A DNA stretch of 64,000 nucleotides from Arsenicicoccus sp. oral taxon 190 (GCF_001189535.1 NZ_CP012070.1:1-64000), one strand, 5' to 3'; shown: positions 1 to 11,020, numbered from the stretch's first letter. The notes: a model not told the origin generated them from the sequence alone. Numbers and translations are program-made.

Positions 1-211
1 TCATGTGGGCGCCCGAGAGCACCGACAGGCCGACGCCGTCGGCGTCCTCCTGGATCGCCGCCTCGACGATCTGCTCGGGGGTCTGGTGCAGGCCGGTGTA
101 GACGACCTCCATGCCCGCGTCACGAAGCGCGCGGGCCACCACCTTCGCACCGCGGTCGTGGCCGTCAAGACCTGGCTTGGCCACAAGGATTCGCAACCTG
201 GACTCGCTCAT
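1..211 (-). CDS. Cobalamin (B12)-binding domain protein, N-terminal part
   Basis: Reading down from the ATG at 211 gives the first 70 residues of a protein that runs off the window. It starts MSESRLRILVAKPGLDGHD and shows the B12-binding signature DxHxxG (D16, H18, G21), in which the histidine is the lower axial cobalt ligand. A later S-x-L motif (GLSVLSGAH, near residue 65) is the second part of the signature. The fold matches the C-terminal domain of methylmalonyl-CoA-type mutases. Starting directly at this domain suggests a stand-alone small subunit of about 140 residues, as in isobutyryl-CoA or ethylmalonyl-CoA mutases; that is inference because the rest is missing. It is transcribed divergently from the M23 peptidase gene. 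Confidence 0.85.
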   Translation of the reverse strand, partial: MSESRLRILVAKPGLDGHDRGAKVVARALRDAGMEVVYTGLHQTPEQIVEAAIQEDADGVGLSVLSGAHM

Positions 212-313
212 GGCGTCAGCGTAGCCCAGCGCCTCTCGACCGGCCCGGCCAGGGTGCGCGGTTGCGCCGCCCCACGTGTGCCCCCGGACGTGAGGTGCAT
301 CACCGCAGGTCAG

Positions 314-333
314 CGGTCCCGCAGCCGGGACCG
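314..333. other. Hairpin in the divergent intergenic region
   Basis: Arms cggtccc (314-320) and gggaccg (327-333) pair perfectly around a six-base loop. It lies between two divergent start codons, so it is not a gene-end terminator. It may be a leader structure or protein site; no function is assigned. Confidence 0.35.
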
Positions 334-341
334 ACCCCACC

Positions 342-371
342 TTGCATAACGAATTTGTCACAGGCTACGGT
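342..371 (+). promoter_or_regulatory. Probable sigma-A-type promoter of the M23 peptidase gene
   Basis: TTGCAT (342-347) and TACGGT (366-371) are separated by 18 bases, a good -35/-10 match, inside a locally AT-richer stretch. The predicted start is near 378, giving a leader of about 34 nt before the ATG at 412. Confidence 0.4.
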
Positions 372-411
372 GTTCGGGCCCCTCACCTCCCCGACGTCAG
401 GTACACCCTCC

Positions 412-1254
412 ATGGCTCAGCCCCCCTCCGCCGGCGCTGCCCCTGCCCCCGCTCGCGGCCGGCACCGCGCTGCCCGCCGCCACCCGCAGCTGCGCCGACT
501 GGGCCTCGCGGGTGCCGTGGCGGGGCTCGCCGCCGGGGCCGGCGCCGCGGGGATCCTCCAGCTGGGGCCGGACCGCTCGGTCGCCGCCGGTCGCACCGTC
601 CCCGCCGCCCTCTCCGCGCCCCGCGACGGTGATGTGGCGGCCGCCGTCGGGGCAGCCCCCTCGGCGAGGCTCGGGTCGGCCCAGCGCGCCGACCGGTCGG
701 GCCGGGCCGCGGCACCCGCCCGCACGACCCGGACGCCCGCCCGCGCGATCCACCTGTCCCGCACGACCGAGGTGGTGACGGTGCCGGCGGCCCTGGCCGT
801 GCGGCCCGCCGCAATCGCCACGCCCGCCAGGCCGGCGACCCCGCCGCCCCCGGCCTGGGTCAAGCCGGTCGACACCTATCAGCTGACCTCGAGGTTCGGG
901 CCCCGCTGGGGCGGGTCCCACCACGGCCTGGACTTCGCGTGCCCGGTGGGCACCCCGGTGCGCTCGATCGGCGCCGGTGTCGTGACCGCCGTCGCGTCCG
1001 GCCACGCGGTCTACGGCACGTATGTCGACATCCGCCACACCGACGGCAGCCTCGCGCGCTACGGCCACCTCAGCCGCGCCGACGTCGCCGTGGGGGCCAC
1101 CCTCACGGCCGGGCAGGTCCTGGGGCTGTCGGGCAACTCCGGACGCAGCACCGGCCCGCACCTGCACCTGGAGATCCACCCCAAGGGTGACCCCAACCTC
1201 AGCGACGCCGCCGACCCCGAGGTGGAGCTGCGCCGCCGCGGCGTCACCCCCTGA
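412..1254 (+). CDS. M23 family metallopeptidase (LytM/peptidoglycan hydrolase)
   Basis: This 280-residue protein has an N-terminal basic stretch and a hydrophobic segment (LGLAGAVAGLAAGAGAAG, about residues 30-48) acting as signal peptide or anchor. A long Ala/Pro/Arg-rich linker follows, and then a C-terminal M23 domain. The zinc ligands are visible as HHGLD (the HxxxD motif) and GPHLHLE (the HxH motif) near the end. Enzymes of this family cut peptide cross-links of the cell wall outside the membrane, and some are non-catalytic activators; both metal motifs are intact here, so activity is likely. The start at 412 is chosen because the reading frame upstream of it is Arg/Pro-rich and unlike a leader. 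It stands alone, divergent from the B12 protein and convergent with pcrA. Confidence 0.88.
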   Translation: MAQPPSAGAAPAPARGRHRAARRHPQLRRLGLAGAVAGLAAGAGAAGILQLGPDRSVAAGRTVPAALSAPRDGDVAAAVGAAPSARLGSAQRADRSGRAAAPARTTRTPARAIHLSRTTEVVTVPAALAVRPAAIATPARPATPPPPAWVKPVDTYQLTSRFGPRWGGSHHGLDFACPVGTPVRSIGAGVVTAVASGHAVYGTYVDIRHTDGSLARYGHLSRADVAVGATLTAGQVLGLSGNSGRSTGPHLHLEIHPKGDPNLSDAADPEVELRRRGVTP

Positions 1255-1309
1255 GCAGCCTGGCCCGCCGAGTCGTCGGAACGCCTGATGCCCGGCGGGT
1301 CGAGCAGCC

Positions 1310-3772
1310 TCAGAGCTTGGTGATCGGGGCGATCCCCAGCACGAACCGCTTGACCCCGGTGTCGCCGCCGAAGTCGACGGTGGCCATCGCCTTGGCGCCC
1401 ATCCCCTCGACCCGCACGACGGTGCCGAGGCCGAAGGAGTCGTGGGTGACGCGGTCGCCGGCGTCCAGGGAGGGCACCGGCCCGGTGGCGCCCCGCGGCG
1501 GACGACCGCCCAGCCGAGCCACGGTCGGCGCGGTGGACCGGCCCATCAGCGCCGACTCGGTGCGCTGCCACTCCACGAGCGGCTCCGGGATCTCGTCGAG
1601 GAAGCGGGAGGCGGGGTTGTACTGCGGCTGGCCCCACGCGGAGCGCACCACGGCGCGGGAGAGGTGCAGCCGCTCGCGAGCGCGCGTGATGCCGACATAC
1701 GCCAGGCGCCGCTCCTCCTCGAGCTCCTTGCTGTCGCCGAGGGCGCGGCTGTGCGGGAAGGTGCCGTCCTCCATGCCGGTGAGGAAGACGACGGGGAACT
1801 CCAGGCCCTTGGCGGTGTGCAGGGTCATGAGCGTCACCACGCCGGAGCCGTCGTCCTCGTCGGGGATCTCGTCGGAGTCGGCGACCAGCGACACCTGCTC
1901 GAGGAAGTCGTCGAGCCCGCCCTCGGGATAGGTCTCGTCGAACTCCCGTGCCACGGCGACTAGCTCGTTGAGGTTCTCGATGCGGGTCTCGTCCTGCGGG
2001 TCGTGGCTGGCCTGCAGCTCGGCGAGGTAGCCGGAGCGGTCCACGACCGCCTCGAGCAGCTCGCCGACGCCCCCTCCCCCGTCGCGCACCTGGCGCAACG
2101 ACTCCAGCAGCGCGGTGAACCCCTTGATGGCGGTGACCGAGCGGGTGGCGATGCCCGGGGCGTCCTCGGGGTGCCCGAGCGCCGCGACGAAGCTCGTGCG
2201 GTCGCGCTCGGCCAGCGCCGCGACGCACGCCTCGGCGCGGTCGCCGATGCCGCGCTTGGGGACGTTGAGGATGCGCCGCAGGTTGACGGTGTCCTCCGGG
2301 TTGGCGATCACCCGCAGGTAGGCCAGCGCGTCCTTGACCTCGCGCCGCTCGTAGAACCGGGTGCCGCCGACCACCTTGTAGGGCAGCCCGACCCGCACGA
2401 AGACCTCCTCCAGGGCGCGGGACTGGGCGTTGGTGCGGTAGAACACCGCGACGTCGCCGGGCCGCACGCCGTGATCGTCACCGAGCCGGTCGATCGACTG
2501 CGCGACGAAGGACGCCTCCTCGTGCTCGGAGTCCGCGACGTAGCCGACGATGGCCGCGCCGTCGCCCTGGTCGGACCAGAGGTTCTTCTTGCGCCGGTCG
2601 GGGTTCTTGGCGATGACGGCGTTGGCGGCCTGCAGGATCGTCTGGGTGGAGCGGTAGTTCTGCTCCAGCAGGATGGTCCGGGCCTGCGGGTAGTCCTGCT
2701 CGAACTCCACGATGTTGCGGATCGTCGCGCCGCGGAAGGCGTAGATCGACTGGTCGGCGTCCCCCACGACCACGAGCTCGGCCATCGGCAGCTCCCCGCC
2801 GACCGACGGACCCCCCGCCAGCTGGCGCACCAGCTCGTACTGCGCGTGATTGGTGTCTTGGTACTCGTCCACCATGATGTGGCGGAACCGCCGGTGGTAG
2901 TAGGACGCGATCTGCGGGAAGGCCTGCAGGATGTTGACCGTCGTCATGATCAGGTCGTCGAAGTCCATGGCGTTGGCCTGGCGCAGCCGCCGCTGGTAGT
3001 CGACGTAGGCCTCGGCCAGCAGCCGCTCCTGGTGGGTCGCCCCCTCCCCCAGCCCGTCGCGGTAGGACTCCTCGTCGACGAGCTCGTTCTTGAGGTTGGA
3101 CACCTGGTGGCTGAACGACCGCGGCGGGTAGCGCTTGGGGTCCAGGTCCATGTCCCGCAGCACCATCGACATGAGCCGCTGGGAGTCGGCCGCGTCGTAG
3201 ATCGAGAAGCTCGAGCTGATGCCGATCGCCTTGGCCTCGCGCCGCAGGATCTTGACGCACGCCGAGTGGAAGGTCGACACCCACATCGCCCGGGCCCGGC
3301 CGCCGACGATCCCCTCGACCCGCTCGCGCATCTCGGCGGCGGCCTTGTTGGTGAAGGTGATCGCCATGATCTCCCCCGGCTGCACGTCCCGCGCCGCCAG
3401 CAGGTAGGCGATCCGCTGGGTCAGCACCCGGGTCTTGCCGGAGCCGGCGCCCGCGACGATGAGCAGCGGGGACCCCTCGTGCAGCACCGCCTCGCGCTGC
3501 TGCGGGTTGAGGCCGGCGAGGACCTCGTCCGGGTCCCCGCCGCGCCCCCACCGGGCGTGCCGGGCGGCGGCCCCGTGGGGCGGCGGCGCGGCGGCATACG
3601 CACCCTCCTCGGGGGGAGGCGCATCGGCGTCGCCGGGCGGCGGCACGTCGTCGGACAGCGCCCACAGCGGCACGCCCGAGGCGTCGACGTCACCGCTCGC
3701 GGCGGCCGGCGACAGGCTCGGGGTCGGAGGGGCGAGCGGGGTCAGGGGAAGGTCGTCGAAGAGGGATTCCAT
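1310..3772 (-). CDS. pcrA: ATP-dependent DNA helicase PcrA/UvrD (SF1A)
   Basis: This 820-residue superfamily 1A 3'-5' helicase acts in nucleotide excision and mismatch repair and in clearing recombinase or RNA polymerase from DNA. Walker A is GAGSGKT (about 108-114), motif Ia ITFTNKAAAEM (138-148), Walker B/motif II DEYQDTN (302-308), motif III GDADQSIYAFRGA, motif IV QNYRST, and motif V/VI GLEFPVVFLTGME and VGITRARERL. The first ~85 residues are a Pro/Ala/Asp-rich extension with no domain, longer than in Bacillus PcrA. The C-terminus ends in a Tudor-like segment (GDRVTHDSFGLGTVV), which is known to bind RNA polymerase. It is divergent from glyQS with 66 bp between starts; a TAGTCT box on the minus strand (3788-3783) is a possible -10. 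Confidence 0.95.
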   Translation of the reverse strand: MESLFDDLPLTPLAPPTPSLSPAAASGDVDASGVPLWALSDDVPPPGDADAPPPEEGAYAAAPPPHGAAARHARWGRGGDPDEVLAGLNPQQREAVLHEGSPLLIVAGAGSGKTRVLTQRIAYLLAARDVQPGEIMAITFTNKAAAEMRERVEGIVGGRARAMWVSTFHSACVKILRREAKAIGISSSFSIYDAADSQRLMSMVLRDMDLDPKRYPPRSFSHQVSNLKNELVDEESYRDGLGEGATHQERLLAEAYVDYQRRLRQANAMDFDDLIMTTVNILQAFPQIASYYHRRFRHIMVDEYQDTNHAQYELVRQLAGGPSVGGELPMAELVVVGDADQSIYAFRGATIRNIVEFEQDYPQARTILLEQNYRSTQTILQAANAVIAKNPDRRKKNLWSDQGDGAAIVGYVADSEHEEASFVAQSIDRLGDDHGVRPGDVAVFYRTNAQSRALEEVFVRVGLPYKVVGGTRFYERREVKDALAYLRVIANPEDTVNLRRILNVPKRGIGDRAEACVAALAERDRTSFVAALGHPEDAPGIATRSVTAIKGFTALLESLRQVRDGGGGVGELLEAVVDRSGYLAELQASHDPQDETRIENLNELVAVAREFDETYPEGGLDDFLEQVSLVADSDEIPDEDDGSGVVTLMTLHTAKGLEFPVVFLTGMEDGTFPHSRALGDSKELEEERRLAYVGITRARERLHLSRAVVRSAWGQPQYNPASRFLDEIPEPLVEWQRTESALMGRSTAPTVARLGGRPPRGATGPVPSLDAGDRVTHDSFGLGTVVRVEGMGAKAMATVDFGGDTGVKRFVLGIAPITKL

Positions 3773-3826
3773 CGCGACAGCAAGACTAAGGCCGAGCGGT
3801 GACAGACCCCACCGCGACGGACGCCG

Positions 3827-3832
3827 TAGGCT
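3827..3832 (+). promoter_or_regulatory. -10 box (TAGGCT) of a probably leaderless glyQS transcript
   Basis: TAGGCT ends six bases before the GTG at 3839. This spacing puts the transcription start on the start codon and favours GTG 3839 over the in-frame ATG at 3848. Confidence 0.45.
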
Positions 3833-3838
3833 GGGCGG

Positions 3839-6886
<3,048 letters not shown>

Positions 6887-6903
6887 GCTGGGCTGATCTC
6901 GGT

Positions 6904-7452
6904 ATGCCGCAGCTCGTCGCCCCCACCACCCGCCTGCACCGCTCCTGGCTGGCGTCGCTCGCGGAGTGGGGGGTGGACGAGCACGGCGAGCGGGTGCACC
7001 AGCACGGCGCGTCGCTGCGGCCCGAGGACGACGCGGTGGACGCGGCCGGCTTCGCGGCGTGGGTGCAGCGGCTGCGCCGTGAGGCCGACCCCGCCGCCGA
7101 GCGCCCCCGCGGTCACGTCCCCGCCACCAACCTGTGGGTCACGGAGGGCAGCGACTACCTCGGGGCGATCTCTCTGCGCCACGCCCTGTCCCCCGCACTC
7201 GTCGAGGTCGGTGGCCACGTGGGGTACGGCATACGGCCGTCGGCCCGCGGCCGCGGGCTCGCCACGTGGGCGCTGGGGCAGGTGCTGCCCCGGGCGCGCG
7301 GGCTCGGGCTCGAGCGCGTGCTGCTGACCTGCGACGACACCAACCCTGCGTCGGCCGCCGTGATCGAGCGCAACGGCGGGGTGCTGGAGGACGTGCGGGA
7401 GCACGCGCCGGGCGCCCGGGTCCGCCGCTACTGGATCACCGTCTCGACCTGA
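6904..7452 (+). CDS. GNAT family N-acetyltransferase
   Basis: This 182-residue protein carries the acetyl-CoA binding stretch of GNAT enzymes: VGYGIRPSARGRGLATWAL (motif A, R-G-R-G-L-A) followed by LTCDDTNPASAAVIERNGG (motif B, in which the Asn-Pro-Ala-Ser helix is typical of RimJ/RimL-like and small-molecule acetyltransferases). The substrate cannot be read from sequence. It starts 17 bp after glyQS and is probably co-transcribed with it. The start codon itself lies inside the repeated word GTATGCCG (6902-6909). A hairpin directly at the stop codon ends the unit. Confidence 0.85.
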   Translation: MPQLVAPTTRLHRSWLASLAEWGVDEHGERVHQHGASLRPEDDAVDAAGFAAWVQRLRREADPAAERPRGHVPATNLWVTEGSDYLGAISLRHALSPALVEVGGHVGYGIRPSARGRGLATWALGQVLPRARGLGLERVLLTCDDTNPASAAVIERNGGVLEDVREHAPGARVRRYWITVST

Positions 7453-7473
7453 TCCGCCGCCGGTAGGCGGATC
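7451..7473 (+). terminator. Hairpin at the end of the glyQS-GNAT unit
   Basis: Arms gatccgcc (7451-7458) and ggcggatc (7466-7473) pair perfectly over a seven-base loop gccggta. The left arm overlaps the GNAT stop codon. There is no T-run, as is usual in very GC-rich actinobacteria. Confidence 0.5.
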
Positions 7474-7503
7474 GACCGGCCTGAGCACCCCAGGCTGATC
7501 GAG

Positions 7504-7519
7504 CTACCGCCGGTAGAGT
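7504..7519 (+). promoter_or_regulatory. -10 box and overlapping palindrome before the quinone oxidoreductase gene
   Basis: CTACCGCCGGTAG (7504-7516) is a perfect odd palindrome. It overlaps TAGAGT (7514-7519), which sits six bases before the ATG at 7526, so the transcript is probably leaderless. The core CCGCCGGTAG also occurs at 7456-7465 in the preceding hairpin loop. A repressor binding the palindrome would block the promoter; the regulator is unknown. Confidence 0.4.
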
Positions 7520-7525
7520 TGGAGC

Positions 7526-8524
7526 ATGGAGACCATGGAGACCCTGACCGCCCAGGCCCTGATCGTCCCCGAGCACGGCGACGCCGACGTGCTGCGCGTC
7601 GAGCGACGCGAGGTGCCGGCCCCCGGGCCGGGTCAGGTGCGGGTGCGGGTCGCCGCGTGCGGGGTCAACTTCATCGACACCTACCAGCGGGCCGGGATCT
7701 ACCCCATCGAGACGCCGTTCGTGCAGGGGATGGAGGGCGCGGGGACCGTCGAGGCCGTCGGCGACGGCGTCACCGAGGTCGCCCCCGGCGACCGGGTCGC
7801 GTGGGCCATGCAGCTCGGCAGCGCCGCCACCGTCGCCGTCCTGCCCGCCGAGGCCATGGTGCCGGTGCCGGAGGCCGTCGAGCTCGACGTCGCCGCCGCC
7901 GCGATGCTGCAGGCGATGACCGCGCACTTCCTGGTCAACGACACCTACCGGTGCACCGCCGAGACCGTCGCGCTGGTCCACGCCGCGGCCGGGGGCGTCG
8001 GCCAGCTGCTCGTGCAGCTGCTCAAGGCCAAGGGCGCCACCGTCGTCGCGACCGCGGGCAGCGAGGACAAGCTCGCCGTCGCCCGGTCCCGCGGCGCCGA
8101 CCACCTCGTCAACTACCGCGAGCACGACTCCGCGGAGGACCTCGCCGAGGCGATCTGCAGCGCCAGCGGCGGCGTCCACGTCGCCTACGACGGCGTGGGG
8201 AGGGCGACCTTCGACGCCTCCCTGGCGAGCCTGCACCCCCGCGGCATGCTCGTGCTCTTCGGCGCCGCGAGCGGCCCGGTCCCCCCGATCGACCCGCAGC
8301 GCCTCAACCAGGGCGGCTCCCTCTACCTGACCCGGCCCAGCCTCGCGCACTACGTCGCGACGCGGGAGGAGCTGCTGGCCCGCGCCGGCGAGGTCTTCGA
8401 CCTCATCGCGGACGGCACCCTGCAGATCGCCATCGACTCCCGGCACCCGCTCGCCGAGGCCCGCGCGGCCTACGACGCGCTCGAGGGCCGCCGGACCTCC
8501 GGCAAGGTGCTGCTGATCCCCTGA
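7526..8524 (+). CDS. Quinone oxidoreductase, NADPH-dependent (MDR superfamily)
   Basis: This 332-residue medium-chain dehydrogenase/reductase of the QorA type has an N-terminal GroES-like half and a Rossmann half with the cofactor loop HAAAGGVGQLLVQLLKAKGA (A-A-G-G-V-G in place of GxGxxG, characteristic of QOR). No structural or catalytic zinc-cysteine cluster is seen, as expected for this subfamily. It would reduce quinones or enones with NADPH in the cytoplasm. The start at 7526 is chosen from the leaderless -10 spacing; a second ATG at 7535 is in frame. It is monocistronic, bounded by hairpins on both sides. Confidence 0.9.
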   Translation: METMETLTAQALIVPEHGDADVLRVERREVPAPGPGQVRVRVAACGVNFIDTYQRAGIYPIETPFVQGMEGAGTVEAVGDGVTEVAPGDRVAWAMQLGSAATVAVLPAEAMVPVPEAVELDVAAAAMLQAMTAHFLVNDTYRCTAETVALVHAAAGGVGQLLVQLLKAKGATVVATAGSEDKLAVARSRGADHLVNYREHDSAEDLAEAICSASGGVHVAYDGVGRATFDASLASLHPRGMLVLFGAASGPVPPIDPQRLNQGGSLYLTRPSLAHYVATREELLARAGEVFDLIADGTLQIAIDSRHPLAEARAAYDALEGRRTSGKVLLIP

Positions 8525-8535
8525 CCAGCGACGTC

Positions 8536-8572
8536 GCCCCGGCCGGCGCCACCCTCCGGCGCCCCGGCCGGC
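8536..8572 (+). terminator. GC-rich hairpin after the quinone oxidoreductase gene
   Basis: The segments 8536-8550 and 8558-8572 form a strong imperfect stem (CCGGCCGGCGCC against GGCGCC-CC-GGCCGG, two-base bulge). It lies 11 bases after the stop codon. Confidence 0.45.
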
Positions 8573-8642
8573 CCTGACCGCCGGCCCCGACCGCCGCCCC
8601 ACCGTCGGGCCCGACTGCCAGACCCGGCACACCGGACGTGGT

Positions 8643-8648
8643 TACGCT
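8643..8648 (+). promoter_or_regulatory. -10 box (TACGCT) of the GNAT-DedA operon, probably leaderless
   Basis: TACGCT ends six bases before the ATG at 8655, the same arrangement as at several other genes in this window. Confidence 0.45.
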
Positions 8649-8654
8649 GACCCC

Positions 8655-9152
8655 ATGATCCGCCCAGCCACACCCGACGACGTCCCGGCGCTGCACCGCC
8701 TGGTCCGCGACCTCGCGGCCTACGAGAAGGCCCCGGACGCCGTGACCGCGACCGCCGAGGACCTGCGAGCGGCACTCTTCCCCACCGGGGAGGACCCGCG
8801 CGTCTTCGCGGACGTCGCGGAGGTCGACGGCGAGCTGGTCGCGATGGCGGTGTGGTACCTCACCTTCTCCACGTGGACCGGTCGGTACGGGATCTGGCTC
8901 GAGGACCTCTTCGTCGAGCCCGAGCACCGCGGCCGGGGGGTCGGCCGCGAGCTGCTCGAGGGCCTCGCGGCGCGGGCCGACGAGCAGGGCTGGAGCCGCG
9001 TCGAGTGGACCGTCCTGGACTGGAACGCCCCCGCCATCCGCTTCTACCGCTCCCTCGGCGCCGAGGCGCTGGACGAGTGGACCACCCAGCGGCTGCACGG
9101 CGTGGCGCTGCACCAGGTGGCCGAGCGCCGGACCGCCGGAGCCGCCCGATGA
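8655..9152 (+). CDS. GNAT family N-acetyltransferase, SSAT/diamine acetyltransferase-like
   Basis: This 165-residue protein looks like the spermidine/spermine or thialysine acetyltransferase branch of the GNAT family. It starts IRPATPDDVPALHRLVRDLA and has YEKAPDAV, which is typical of SSAT-like proteins. The acetyl-CoA motif is DLFVEPEHRGRGVGRELL, followed by the catalytic-type region WTVLDWNAPAIRFYRSLGA. The polyamine-type substrate is inference from family resemblance. Its stop codon overlaps the start of the DedA gene by four bases (ATGA), so the two are translationally coupled. Confidence 0.87.
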   Translation: MIRPATPDDVPALHRLVRDLAAYEKAPDAVTATAEDLRAALFPTGEDPRVFADVAEVDGELVAMAVWYLTFSTWTGRYGIWLEDLFVEPEHRGRGVGRELLEGLAARADEQGWSRVEWTVLDWNAPAIRFYRSLGAEALDEWTTQRLHGVALHQVAERRTAGAAR

Positions 9153-9811
9153 ACATCGACCACCTGCTGCTGTCCATCCCCCCGCTGCTGGTCTACGTCG
9201 TGGTCGGGCTCGTCGTCGGCGTCGAGTCCCTCGGCATCCCGCTGCCCGGGGAGGTCACGCTCGTCGCCGCGGCGCTGCTCAGCGCCCACCACGAGCTCGC
9301 GGTCAGCCCGCTGTGGGTCGCCGTCGCCGGCGCCGCGGGCGCCATCATCGGGGACTCCATCGGCTACGAGATCGGCCACCACTACGGGCGCCGGCTGCTG
9401 GTCTGGCTGCGCAGACGCTTCCCGAAGCACTTCGGCGCCAAGCAGATCGCCTTCGCCGAGACGGTCTTCAGCAAGCACGGCATCTGGGCGGTCTTCTTCG
9501 GCAGGTTCGTGGCGCTGCTGCGCATCTTCGCCGGGCCGCTGTCGGGGATCCTGCGGCTGCCCTACCACCGCTTCCTCCCGGCCAACGCCGCGGGCGGGAT
9601 CCTGTGGGCCTTCGGCACCACCTTCGGTGTCTACCTGCTCGGCAAGGTCGCCGAGCAGTGGCTGAAGACCTTCGCCTGGGCGGGCCTCGGGGTCTTCGTC
9701 GTCGCGGCGGTGCTCGCCTCCACCGTGATGGGGCGCCGGATGCACCGCGCCGTCGAGGAGCACGCGGCGGCGCACCCCGAGCGGGTGGCCGCGGTGGAGG
9801 CCCAGGGCTGA
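9149..9811 (+). CDS. DedA family membrane protein
   Basis: This 220-residue integral membrane protein has five or so hydrophobic segments. The DedA signature is present: ESLGIPLPGEVTL near residue 25, GDSIGYEIGHHYGRR near 70, and FGRFVALLRIFAGPLSG near 115, with the conserved F-x-R-F/R motif. DedA proteins are linked to undecaprenyl-phosphate or phospholipid flipping and membrane homeostasis. The C-terminus ends in a short charged tail. It is the second gene of a two-gene operon, and a perfect palindromic terminator follows. Confidence 0.92.
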   Translation: MNIDHLLLSIPPLLVYVVVGLVVGVESLGIPLPGEVTLVAAALLSAHHELAVSPLWVAVAGAAGAIIGDSIGYEIGHHYGRRLLVWLRRRFPKHFGAKQIAFAETVFSKHGIWAVFFGRFVALLRIFAGPLSGILRLPYHRFLPANAAGGILWAFGTTFGVYLLGKVAEQWLKTFAWAGLGVFVVAAVLASTVMGRRMHRAVEEHAAAHPERVAAVEAQG

Positions 9812-9852
9812 TCCGCCCCGCGCCGCCCCCATCGGTGGGGTCCGGTGCAGAC

Positions 9853-9894
9853 GACGAGGCCGTATGCCGGGGCGCCCCGGCATACGGCCTCGTC
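9853..9894. terminator. Perfect 42-nt palindrome, bidirectional terminator
   Basis: Positions 9853-9873 and 9874-9894 are exact reverse complements with no spacer. The arms contain GTATGCCG (9862-9869) and CGGCATAC (9878-9885), so the terminator is made from an inverted pair of the word repeated through the window. It separates the convergent DedA and small membrane protein genes. Confidence 0.75.
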
Positions 9895-9947
9895 CTTGTC
9901 TCGGCGCGATCTCGGCGCGGTCGTGGCGCGCTCGCCGCGGGCCGGGG

Positions 9948-10283
9948 TCAGCCCATGGTGTAGGCGACGACGACGTTGACGAGCACCAGGGCGGCGGCCA
10001 GGTGCACGAGCAGCGGGCGGGTCTCGCCGCGGCGACCGCGGGCGTGGGAGACCTCGGTCAGGCCGAGGACGGCGAGCATGACGACGAGCTTGATGCCGAT
10101 GAACGTGTGGTTGGCGTTCTCGGCCATCTCGGCGGCCATGACCAGCAGCAGACCGGTGAGCAGCTGCAGCCGCGCGCCCCACGCCATCAGGGTGGTGGCC
10201 GCGCCGCGCTCGATGCTCTGGACGTAGCCGAAGACGAGCACGGCGAGAGAGAGGTAGTGCAGGACGAGGAAGGCGATGGACAT
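9948..10283 (-). CDS. Small integral membrane protein, function unknown
   Basis: This 111-residue protein consists almost wholly of four predicted membrane helices (SIAFLVLHYLSLAVLVFG, LQLLTGLLLVMAAEM, FIGIKLVVMLAVLGL, LVHLAAALVLVNVVVAY). Conserved-looking polar residues are H9, N-A-N-H-T and a K in helix 3. I do not recognise the family with confidence; it resembles small conserved actinobacterial membrane proteins. A TAGACT box seven bases upstream of the ATG marks the start. It follows the prepilin peptidase gene on the same strand after 29 bp. Confidence 0.75.
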   Translation of the reverse strand: MSIAFLVLHYLSLAVLVFGYVQSIERGAATTLMAWGARLQLLTGLLLVMAAEMAENANHTFIGIKLVVMLAVLGLTEVSHARGRRGETRPLLVHLAAALVLVNVVVAYTMG

Positions 10284-10290
10284 GGGCCGC

Positions 10291-10296
10291 AGTCTA
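10291..10296 (-). promoter_or_regulatory. -10 box (TAGACT) before the small membrane protein gene
   Basis: On the minus strand TAGACT is followed by seven bases and then the ATG at 10283, consistent with a leaderless transcript. Confidence 0.45.
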
Positions 10297-10312
10297 GTTG
10301 CCGCCGCCCGGG

Positions 10313-11020
10313 TCACCCGAGCGCCAGGGTGACCACGGCGCCGACGATCAGCGGCGGCCCGAGCGCGAGGTGGTCGCGGCGGCCCATCCGTCGGGTGAGC
10401 ACCAGCAGCAGCGCCGTGGCACCGCCGAGCGCCAGCCCCGACCACAGCCCGAGCAGCACCTGCGACCACCCCAGCTGGGCGAGCACGGCGGCCAGCAGCC
10501 CGGCGAGCTTGACGTCGCCGAGCCCGAGCCCCTGCCGCGGCGCGAGCAGCCAGCCGATGCCCCCGAGCGCCAGCACGAGCACCGTCGCGAGCAGCGACCG
10601 CAGCACCGGCGAGGCGTCCCCGGTCGCCCACCCGAGGCCGGCCAGGACGAGGACCACGAGCGGGTAGGCGGGCAGCTGGAGCCGGTCGGGCAGCCGGTGC
10701 ACGTCCAGGTCCACGGTCGCCAGCGCCGCGAGCAGCCACAGCAGCGGCACCGCGACCACGGCCAGCGCCGCGTGACCCCGCAGCGTCAGGGCCAGCCACA
10801 GCAGCGCCGGGCCCAGCGTGCTCGCGGGCAGCAGCCACCGGGGCGCGCCGGCCCGGCGCGGCTCGTCCCCGGGGCGCCGGTAGTCACCTCGCCCGGCCCA
10901 CCGGTGCAGCCGCAGCCCCACCAGCGCCCCCACGACCACGAGCAGCACGCCGACGACGAGCTGCCACGTCGACCACCCGCTCGACCACCCCGCCGTCACG
11001 ACCGGACCTCCCGTGCCCAT
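10313..11020 (-). CDS. Prepilin peptidase (A24 family, TadV/CpaA-like)
   Basis: This 235-residue polytopic protein has both catalytic aspartate motifs of type IV prepilin peptidases: ATVDLDVHRLPD (about 101-112) and GLGLGDVKLAG (about 164-174, the G-x-G-D-x-K signature). It lacks the N-terminal methyltransferase domain with its Cys pairs that is found in PilD, so it probably only cleaves leader peptides of Tad/Flp or type II-like pseudopilins at the membrane. No pilin or assembly gene is in the window. An Arg-rich cytoplasmic loop sits near residues 40-60. A TAGCGT box about 50 nt upstream on the minus strand (11072 region) may be the -10. Confidence 0.88.
   Translation of the reverse strand: MGTGGPVVTAGWSSGWSTWQLVVGVLLVVVGALVGLRLHRWAGRGDYRRPGDEPRRAGAPRWLLPASTLGPALLWLALTLRGHAALAVVAVPLLWLLAALATVDLDVHRLPDRLQLPAYPLVVLVLAGLGWATGDASPVLRSLLATVLVLALGGIGWLLAPRQGLGLGDVKLAGLLAAVLAQLGWSQVLLGLWSGLALGGATALLLVLTRRMGRRDHLALGPPLIVGAVVTLALG

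Noticed and set aside
397..1179. Long open frames opposite the M23 peptidase and many other genes
   Set aside because: They are Arg/Gly/Pro-rich shadows created by high GC third positions; the genuine frames show clear domains and start signals.
2003..3802. A 599-codon open frame opposite pcrA
   Set aside because: Its product is a Val/Leu/Arg/His mix without any domain, while the other strand encodes all helicase motifs.
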